This document shows positions 4,989 to 8,250 of a stretch of DNA of 8,250 nt, piece by piece. Made by a program: the position numbers and the translations under genes. Source of the DNA: Candidatus Pacearchaeota archaeon (GTDB taxonomy: Archaea; Nanoarchaeota; Nanoarchaeia; Pacearchaeales; GW2011-AR1). The notes under the pieces were generated by a model, which was given only the letters and a program-made list of their open reading frames with translations, did not search any database and had not been told where the DNA came from. Positions within the stretch are counted from its first letter, which is position 1; each line of letters opens with the position of its first letter. The stretch lies in NCBI GenBank assembly GCA_023228245.1, contig JALOBN010000082.1, forward strand, positions 1 to 8,250. Reading direction: 5' to 3'.

Positions 4989-5159
4989 CTATTTCCCCCT
5001 TCTCTCGGTGTTCCAGTATATTTTCTCGTGCTGGCGGCAAGCCCACACAAGCATGTTATGGGCGTCTGTTGTCCAGTATAGTAGCTTTCGAGTGCCGTCA
5101 AGCAATGTCCATGCCTCATAGTAGCCGTCGGCGTAATCAATGTAAGTTGTTGGTTTCAT
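4989..5159 (-). CDS. Hypothetical 56-aa aromatic-rich protein
   Basis: ATG at 5159-5157 begins MKPTTYIDYADGYYEAW, four bases after the upstream stop; the SD (GAGAGA) is weak, so translation probably relies on coupling. An in-frame TTG nine codons earlier overlaps the upstream gene and is less likely. The protein is rich in Tyr and Trp (DGYYEAWTLLDGTRKLLYWTTDAHNMLVWACRQHEKIYWN), consistent with a small beta-strand fold followed by a helix. No family recognised, no catalytic motif. Confidence 0.65.
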   Translation of the reverse strand: MKPTTYIDYADGYYEAWTLLDGTRKLLYWTTDAHNMLVWACRQHEKIYWNTERRGK

Positions 5160-5163
5160 GGCG

Positions 5164-5331
5164 CTATCTCTCAGTATCCAATTCAATCTGTGTTCGAACG
5201 TAGTTGAGTTGTTCGAGTATGCGAACTAGTGCATCATACGCAACGCCGTCGGCCTGAATATCAATAATAAGGTCAATCGCCTTGTTTATTCGCGTTATCT
5301 CTCTTCGTGCTATTCTTTTTGTGAGCAACAT
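5164..5331 (-). CDS. Hypothetical 55-aa helical protein, first gene of the small-gene operon
   Basis: ATG at 5331-5329 (MLLTKRIARREITRI) has AAGGGA about seven bases upstream and lies some 16-20 bases downstream of the transcription start predicted from the promoter at 5354-5381; a longer in-frame version from 5367 would begin inside that promoter and is rejected. The sequence is almost entirely helical and amphipathic, with regularly spaced Ile/Leu (ITRINKAIDLIIDIQ...YDALVRILEQLNYVRTQIEL), so a two-helix hairpin or coiled-coil dimer is likely. The basic N-terminus could contact DNA. No family recognised. Its first position behind a possible operator suggests an early or regulatory protein. 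Confidence 0.7.
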   Translation of the reverse strand: MLLTKRIARREITRINKAIDLIIDIQADGVAYDALVRILEQLNYVRTQIELDTER

Positions 5332-5345
5332 AGTTTGTTCCCTTT

Positions 5346-5516
5346 CTACTTGAATACTACCACACAATTGCAGTTTGTCAAACCACGTATAGCAATTGTA
5401 GTGATTAGTTCTAGTTTGTCAATCGAATGATGCAAGTATTTTGGGCTAGTGGTTGGGTTATTCAGGCAAAATACCTTAGTAGTGGGGATAATCTGCAATA
5501 GGCCACAATCAATCAT
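5346..5516 (-). CDS. Possible 56-aa ORF overlapping the tandem promoters (doubtful)
   Basis: From ATG at 5516-5514 (MIDCGLLQII) with AGGTGG about ten bases upstream, to a stop at 5348-5346. It lies downstream of a third promoter at 5562-5590 and continues through both promoters at 5354-5422, which argues that either the ORF or the promoters are fortuitous. The composition is ordinary (PTTSPKYLHHSIDKLELITTIAIRG), with no motif. The two identical decamers in it are read in different frames, so their conservation is not explained by coding. Confidence 0.35.
   Translation of the reverse strand: MIDCGLLQIIPTTKVFCLNNPTTSPKYLHHSIDKLELITTIAIRGLTNCNCVVVFK
5354..5381 (-). promoter_or_regulatory. Sigma-70 promoter P2, proximal to the small-gene operon
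   Basis: Minus strand TTGACA (5381-5376), 16-base spacer, TAGTAT (5359-5354) preceded by TGG, an extended -10. The predicted start near 5347 leaves a short leader with the SD of the gene starting at 5331. Confidence 0.8.
5364..5399. promoter_or_regulatory. Candidate operator: 8-bp inverted repeat across P1 and P2
   Basis: ACAATTGC at 5364-5371 and GCAATTGT at 5392-5399 are perfect reverse complements with 20 bases between. One arm lies in the P2 spacer, the other covers most of the P1 -10 box, and the P2 -35 lies between them. Each arm contains the palindrome CAATTG. A dimeric repressor bound here could shut both promoters; this is inference from geometry. Confidence 0.55.
5395..5422 (-). 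promoter_or_regulatory. Sigma-70 promoter P1, distal
   Basis: Minus strand TTGACA (5422-5417), 16-base spacer, TACAAT (5400-5395): 6/6 and 5/6 matches. The decamer TTGACAAACT is shared exactly with P2, 41 bp away. Confidence 0.78.
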
Positions 5517-5561
5517 AGTGAGAATACCACCTATTTGTGGTATAACTTGTCTTTCCAATAA

Positions 5562-5590
5562 ACTCTACATCGCAATAGAATAGTTGTCAA
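5562..5590 (-). promoter_or_regulatory. Possible promoter P3
   Basis: Minus strand TTGACA (5590-5585), 17-base spacer, TAGAGT (5567-5562), a 4/6 -10 box. It would drive the doubtful ORF at 5346-5516 and read on into the small-gene operon. Confidence 0.5.
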
Positions 5591-5653
5591 ACGAAAATCT
5601 TGGACGGGCAGTAATCGCGGGGGCGAGAGCGTAGCTTGCATTCTAATAGTGTG

Positions 5654-5721
5654 CTGATAGGTAGGTGTCAGATTATCAGTTAGCTCCTAACTACGCAACA
5701 GCGATGAAGCTAGGGCTTCAT
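5654..5721. other. Three successive hairpins between the HNH gene and promoter P3
   Basis: CTGATA (5654-5659) with TATCAG (14-base loop); AGTTAG (5678-5683) with CTAACT (5687-5692, 3-base loop); ATGAAGC (5704-5710) with GCTTCAT (5715-5721, 4-base loop). They start 11 bases after the HNH stop in the direction of its transcription. No T-run follows, so classical termination is not supported; a processed RNA end, a factor-assisted terminator or binding sites are possible. The adjoining 5600-5635 is unusually GC-rich for the window. Confidence 0.55.
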
Positions 5722-5731
5722 TAGAATAAGA

Positions 5732-6205
5732 CTATTCGGAGTATTCATTATATTTAGATAGAATATCCCTACAATAGGCTACTATATCCACCACCCTTTG
5801 CGAGGGAGGTTGAAACTTCATGCACAATTCCAGATTGGCAGGAGAATTGTCATTCTTGATACCATTTTTGTGGTGAACAATTTCCCGGGTGTCAAGCGGT
5901 CTGCCTAGTATCTGTTCCATGACTAGCCGGTGTTCGGCATACCAGTATGGATATACATGCTTTGTGTGCTTGGGGCGATAGTGTACATTCCCGTACATAT
6001 CTTCCCACCTACCCTCAACAGGAGATACTTTAACGTCCTGATAGCCATCTTTTAACTTGCATCTTACATGGCATAGTTCCCACAGAGTTTCCCCTATCCC
6101 ATTATTAAGGCATTCTTGGCAATAGTATGGTTTTAGTATATTGCGGCACCTAGGAGAAAGGGCTAGCTTACCGCAACCTTTGCAATAGCGTTTTCTTTGT
6201 TCCAT
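5732..6205 (-). CDS. HNH endonuclease (homing type, HNH_3-like) with N-terminal zinc domain
   Basis: A 157-aa protein. The HNH core reads YWYAEHRLVMEQILGRPLD (87-105), TREIVHHKNG (106-115), IKNDNSPANLEL (116-127). This is the HNH_3 pattern seen in phage homing endonucleases: EHR, HHxNGxKxDN and NLEL with His111/His112, Asn120 and Asn124 as active-site positions. The N-terminal part has paired Cys (C8, C11 and C29, C32, plus C20) for a zinc finger. The middle (DVKVSPVEGRWEDMYGNVHYRP) is a typical linker seen before the core. It nicks or cuts DNA; as a free-standing gene it is probably a mobile, selfish element. There is no good SD before the ATG at 6205; instead TATAAT lies seven bases upstream (see separate entry). 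It stands alone, with non-coding DNA on both sides. Confidence 0.92.
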   Translation of the reverse strand: MEQRKRYCKGCGKLALSPRCRNILKPYYCQECLNNGIGETLWELCHVRCKLKDGYQDVKVSPVEGRWEDMYGNVHYRPKHTKHVYPYWYAEHRLVMEQILGRPLDTREIVHHKNGIKNDNSPANLELCMKFQPPSQRVVDIVAYCRDILSKYNEYSE

Positions 6206-6212
6206 GTATCTT

Positions 6213-6218
6213 ATTATA
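6213..6218 (-). promoter_or_regulatory. TATAAT box directly before the HNH start, possible leaderless mRNA
   Basis: TATAAT (6218-6213) is followed by seven bases and then the ATG at 6205, where transcription would be expected to start. The -35 at 17 bases (TGGTAA, 6241-6236) matches the consensus at only 3/6. The absence of an SD contrasts with nearly every other gene here. Confidence 0.5.
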
Positions 6219-6429
6219 ACAACAAACAGGGTAATTTACCAGGTATTAAAGTACCAAAATACACTATCCGTGCTGTTACAAGCGAAGCTAGGGCCATCGG
6301 GATTATAACGATTAGGTAGCATGGATAGGCTAGGTAGACTATTATACTACTATAGAGGTATAAGCTAGGATATTGGCCATGTCACAGTAGCTATGGTGCG
6401 ATTGTCACAGGTAAGCGTAGGCAATCAGG

Positions 6430-6451
6430 GTACACAGTCTCTACTGTGTAC
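6430..6451. repeat. Perfect 9-bp hairpin GTACACAGT / ACTGTGTAC
   Basis: Arms at 6430-6438 and 6443-6451 with a CTCT loop. No T-run follows, so it is more likely a binding or origin element than a terminator. Confidence 0.85.
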
Positions 6452-6491
6452 TGTGGTAGTGTTACCGTAATATGTGGTATACCCAGCTACC

Positions 6492-6515
6492 ATGCTACTA
6501 CATGTAGTGTAGCAT
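6492..6515. repeat. Nested palindrome: ATGCTAC...GTAGCAT around ACTACATGTAGT
   Basis: ACTACATGTAGT (6497-6508) is a perfect 12-bp palindrome. The outer arms ATGCTAC (6492-6498) and GTAGCAT (6509-6515) are a further 7-bp inverted repeat, offset slightly from the inner centre, so two alternative cruciforms are possible. Confidence 0.85.
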
Positions 6516-6521
6516 AACACA

Positions 6522-6580
6522 AGTGTAGTCATACTGAATACAGTGTGGTCTTAAACCTGTGTCATCAATATGACTACACT
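6522..6580. repeat. 12-bp perfect inverted repeat with 35-base spacer
   Basis: AGTGTAGTCATA (6522-6533) and TATGACTACACT (6569-6580) are exact reverse complements. The longest perfect stem noticed in the window; it could fold as a long stem-loop RNA or bind a dimeric protein. Confidence 0.88.
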
Positions 6581-6907
6581 CGCATACCACCTATGGTGTA
6601 GTGAGGTAGATAGCATGGACATAGACGAGTCGTCATTGACCGCATGTAAGCGTATACAGCGTAAGTACTTGCGTTTTTTATAGGGGGGGGGCCCTAAGCC
6701 TAAAAAGTCGAATCCTGAAAGGTGCGGTGGCCCCTCATAGTATGTATATAAGAACCGCTACCCAAAATCATCAAAAATATGATGACAATCTATACCCCAC
6801 TAATGGACTCTACGTACTTATAGGGGTAGGGTTACTATAGGGGGTTTGATAGTAGCTAATAATGAGTTGTCCCCATGTACCCATGTCCCCAAAGAGGCCC
6901 TTATGTC

Positions 6908-6920
6908 TATGTGACACATA
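6908..6920. repeat. 13-bp palindrome TATGTGACACATA
   Basis: Perfect six-base arms about a central A. Size and symmetry resemble a typical dimeric regulator site. Confidence 0.75.
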
Positions 6921-6985
6921 CCTTTTACCCCACAATATGTAAAGAACAAACAAGGAACGCTAAGAGTCTACAGGGGACAAAAATA

Positions 6986-7014
6986 GTGATAAGGTAAGAA
7001 GAGAGAGATATAAT
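6986..7014 (+). promoter_or_regulatory. Possible promoter in the GA-rich tract
   Basis: GTGATA (6986-6991), 17-base spacer, TATAAT (7009-7014) on the plus strand: 4/6 and 6/6. The start would fall near 7021, on the palindrome AGAGTATACTCT. No gene follows for about 500 bases, so it would make a non-coding RNA or a long leader, or be fortuitous in this purine-rich stretch. Confidence 0.35.
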
Positions 7015-7020
7015 AGAGAG

Positions 7021-7032
7021 AGAGTATACTCT
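7021..7032. repeat. 12-bp palindrome AGAGTATACTCT after a GA tract
   Basis: A perfect palindrome directly following an almost pure purine run (7000-7024 apart from the TATAAT). A purine tract next to a palindrome is an arrangement seen at some phage origins and unwinding sites. Confidence 0.75.
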
Positions 7033-7107
7033 TAGTACCTATAGACTTACATCCATATATACCGGGGGGTTCGTAGGCACCATACCTAGATTGTATCTGA
7101 CCTCGAA

Positions 7108-7264
7108 TGGGTACAGGTGGGTACACATGTCACTAAAGCCTCGGAGAGGTTATGGGGACGTTATTAGTAGGGTAGCCTAGTAAAGACTAGCTACATAACA
7201 CCATTCGCAAGAGGAGGTAGACTCTGGGTACAACATTCTGGGTACGCTCAAATTTACTGGGTAC
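7108..7264 (+). repeat. Five TGGGTAC repeats in two groups (iteron-like)
   Basis: TGGGTAC occurs at 7108, 7118, 7225, 7239 and 7258; the last three extend to CTGGGTAC. An inverted copy lies at 6877-6883. Spacings are 10, then 14 and 19 bases within groups. Same-orientation short repeats near a divergence point are a common layout of replication or regulator binding sites. Confidence 0.65.
7172..7194. repeat. Hairpin GTAGC(C)TAGT / ACTAGCTAC
   Basis: Nine base pairs with one bulged C and an AAAG loop. It lies between the two groups of TGGGTAC repeats. No T-run follows. Confidence 0.65.
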
Positions 7265-7373
7265 GTTTTGTATGTACCGTCTAAAACACAGGTATCCCCT
7301 CTTTTGGGAACGTCTATAAGAAAAGCAAGACATTTTTTCGTACATTTACGGCCCCTATTTCATCTGATTCTAC

Positions 7374-7408
7374 GGCTGGTCAGCCATACCTCTGAGTGGT
7401 GCTTTTTT
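7374..7408 (+). terminator. Weak terminator-like structure before the rightward promoter
   Basis: GGCTG/CAGCC (7374-7385) and an alternative AGC..ACC with GGTGCT pairing end at a six-base T run (7403-7408). The stems are short and partly mutually exclusive, so termination is uncertain. It would insulate the rightward operon from transcription coming from 6206-7370. Confidence 0.3.
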
Positions 7409-7447
7409 CTAACAAAAGCTGGCCTCGCACGCACACGAGAATTTTGT

Positions 7448-7476
7448 TTGACATCTATTTGCTAGCATGATATAAT
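7448..7476 (+). promoter_or_regulatory. Consensus sigma-70 promoter of the rightward operon
   Basis: TTGACA (7448-7453), 17-base spacer, TATAAT (7471-7476) with TGA directly before the -10 (extended). A 12/12 match with ideal spacing, the strongest promoter in the window. The start should be near 7483, giving a leader of about 36 bases that contains AGGAGGT. Confidence 0.95.
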
Positions 7477-7518
7477 ACAATTATTCAAGTTTGTGGTTAT
7501 TACATCAGGAGGTATCAC

Positions 7519-7770
7519 ATGAGATGCGTGATCGAGGGATGCGACCGCAAAGCCGTTACTCGCGGGCTGTGTGAGTCGTGCTACCATACCGCCCTTCGGA
7601 TGGTTTCAGCAGGCGAAACAAACTGGACAGCACTTGAGCAGGCTGGGCTGTGTGGTCCAATGATGCGAACACCTAATGCATTTGCAGCAGCTTATGCCAA
7701 GCTGCCGCCAGCAGGCAAAGACTTGCCTGGGCAGACCAGGATGTTCGAGGAGGAGCCTACAAATGGATGA
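7519..7770 (+). CDS. Small zinc-finger protein, first gene of the rightward operon
   Basis: 83-aa protein; ATG at 7519 has AGGAGGT five bases upstream. The N-terminus, MRCVIEGCDRKAVTRGLCESCYHTAL, has Cys at 3, 8, 18 and 21 in the C-x4-C-x9-C-x2-C order with 'R.LC..CY', seen in small treble-clef or HNH-like zinc proteins of phages and actinobacteria. A Trp-containing helix (TNWTALEQAGLCG, 34-46) follows, then an Ala/Pro-rich tail (FAAAYAKLPPAGK) and an acidic end. No nuclease His-Asn-His is visible, so a DNA-binding or regulatory role is likelier. It overlaps the next gene by eight bases. Strong promoter and SD suggest high expression. Confidence 0.85.
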   Translation: MRCVIEGCDRKAVTRGLCESCYHTALRMVSAGETNWTALEQAGLCGPMMRTPNAFAAAYAKLPPAGKDLPGQTRMFEEEPTNG

Positions 7771-8224
7771 TTTTCTTATTAGTGCTTTAGATAAGCTAGT
7801 AACCGGAGCAGTCCAAGGTACAGCCTTGACAGCGGACGAATGCAAGGCACTTATGAAGCAATATGTCCTGCGGCTATTTCTTGCTAGGGTTGAAAAAATC
7901 CCAATGGCTGATAACCAAAAGGAGTTGATTGCTGGAATCAAAAAGAAATACGAGAGCTTGTCGAGTCAAAAATACGGCATGAGCCAAGAAGAAAAGGAGC
8001 AGAGTCGCCTGCTAAGGATGATTCGCAATGCAGGTACAGCCGGATTATCAGAGGCACGCATTAAACGCTGGTACGATAAGAAAGATATCAGGGTAGGAGT
8101 GTTTAATAGACTCCGTGAACCCACATCTGGTAAAATTAAGCAGATCGTTGATCCTTTGGGACGATCCAGATTCTATACTCCTGAAACGTGGAAGGAGGCC
8201 CAGCATGGCGTGCTTAACACCTGA
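7763..8224 (+). CDS. Hypothetical 153-aa protein with possible C-terminal winged helix
   Basis: I chose ATG at 7763 (MDDFLISALDKLV): GGAGG/GGAG lies seven to nine bases upstream and the start overlaps the previous stop by eight bases; a longer in-frame version from 7676 would overlap most of the previous gene. The first 70 residues are helical (LISALDKLVTGAV, ADECKALMKQYVLRLFLARVEK, KELIAGIKKKYESL). From about residue 80, SRLLRMIRNAGTAGLSEARIKRWYDKKDIRVGVFNRLRE followed by IKQIVDPLGRSRFYTPETW reads as helix, helix-turn-helix and beta wing, a plausible winged-helix DNA-binding module. No catalytic motif. It may be a regulator or replication accessory protein. The last 20 bases overlap the next gene. 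Confidence 0.8.
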   Translation: MDDFLISALDKLVTGAVQGTALTADECKALMKQYVLRLFLARVEKIPMADNQKELIAGIKKKYESLSSQKYGMSQEEKEQSRLLRMIRNAGTAGLSEARIKRWYDKKDIRVGVFNRLREPTSGKIKQIVDPLGRSRFYTPETWKEAQHGVLNT

Positions 8225-8250
8225 ATGTAATGAAGAGAAAATTTTTTCTC
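8205..8250 (+). CDS. 5' end of a further rightward gene (cut by window edge)
   Basis: ATG at 8205 with AGGAGG six bases upstream, in the -1 relation to the preceding gene, whose last 20 bases it overlaps. Only 15 codons are visible: MACLTPECNEEKIFS. The Cys at 3 and 8 repeat the C-x4-C spacing at the start of the zinc-finger gene at 7519, so a zinc-binding N-terminus is possible. Assignment needs the downstream sequence. Confidence 0.65.
   Translation, partial: MACLTPECNEEKIFS

Larger units (their letters stand above)
6206..7447. other. 1.24-kb repeat- and palindrome-rich region without a convincing gene; divergence point and origin candidate
   Basis: No frame on either strand combines a reasonable length, start and SD. 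It separates leftward from rightward transcription. Repeated words include TAGCATGG (6317, 6611 direct, 6490 inverted), GTAAGCGTA (6411, 6646), TGTCACAG (6380, 6403), several GTGTAG (6507-6600) and TGGGTAC (7108-7264), along with the palindromes listed separately. The triplet TAG is frequent: I count 11 in 6241-6480 on the plus strand. I found no clear DnaA box (TTATCCACA type) or tRNA. A replication origin, a packaging site or a control region are the likely roles. A decayed gene is possible but not visible. Confidence 0.6.

Noticed and set aside
6357..6518. Open stretch of about 54 codons between stops on the plus strand
   Set aside because: No start or SD, crossed by palindromes, and stops in frame on both sides. 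Stop-codon recoding was considered but TAG clearly ends several genes here, such as those at 1738, 2819 and 4989.
6706..6716. GTCGAATCC resembling a tRNA T-loop
   Set aside because: No matching acceptor, D or anticodon stems around it.
7423..7440. CTCG...CGAG followed by AATTTT considered as a terminator
   Set aside because: Only four base pairs and a short, late T stretch.
7268..7465. 65-codon plus-strand ORF before the rightward promoter
   Set aside because: TTG start without SD, and it runs into the consensus promoter at 7448-7476; composition shows no protein-like pattern.
1..8250. CRISPR array, toxin-antitoxin pair, insertion sequence or retron
   Set aside because: No regularly spaced direct repeats with unique spacers, no transposase with terminal repeats, no reverse transcriptase motif, and no small gene pair of recognisable toxin-antitoxin type.

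Overview
The window looks like part of a tailed-phage genome, or a closely related temperate or plasmid-like element. It carries densely packed short genes with ATGA or TAATG overlaps, nearly all on the minus strand, each with a clear Shine-Dalgarno sequence. Recognisable products are typical of phage recombination and early regions: an endonuclease VII-type HNH nuclease (cut by the left edge), a Sak4-like RecA/AAA ATPase, a small serine recombinase and a homing-type HNH endonuclease. Several other short proteins resemble uncharacterised phage families. Composition is moderate (low-to-mid 40s % GC by eye). The promoters match the bacterial sigma-70 consensus very well, so the host is a bacterium with ordinary SD and sigma-70 signals; I cannot name the phylum. 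No structural, lysis or packaging gene is visible.

Layout. (1) 1-1493, minus: a recombination operon behind a strong promoter at 1465-1493. It encodes a 60-aa protein, a winged-helix-like protein, a 44-aa extremely acidic protein that is easy to miss, the Sak4-like ATPase and the endonuclease VII-like nuclease. (2) 1502-2412, minus: a 77-aa unknown and the serine recombinase. A 10-bp perfect hairpin flanked by 15-bp direct repeats lies upstream and is a candidate recombinase or operator site. (3) 2553-5331, minus: about a dozen small coupled genes, several with Cys-pair zinc-binding patterns, behind two tandem consensus promoters at 5354-5422 with an 8-bp inverted repeat placed like an operator. 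A 29-bp near-identical direct repeat flanks one zinc-ribbon gene, as if it were a removable cassette. (4) 5346-5731: a doubtful small ORF, a third promoter and a cluster of hairpins. (5) 5732-6205, minus: an HNH endonuclease whose start lies just behind a perfect TATAAT, so its mRNA may be leaderless. (6) 6206-7447: about 1.24 kb with no convincing gene but many perfect palindromes, inverted repeats and TGGGTAC repeats, at the point where transcription diverges; this is the best candidate for an origin or control region. (7) 7448-8250, plus: a perfect consensus promoter drives a rightward operon of a small zinc-finger protein, a protein with a possible C-terminal winged helix, and a further gene cut by the right edge.

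Inference: the two divergent operons probably represent an early or replication-recombination side and another program, controlled from the repeat-rich region. The annealase, junction resolvase and acidic protein likely act together on DNA ends. The many zinc-ribbon miniproteins are probably host-takeover or regulatory proteins, but the sequence alone does not show this.
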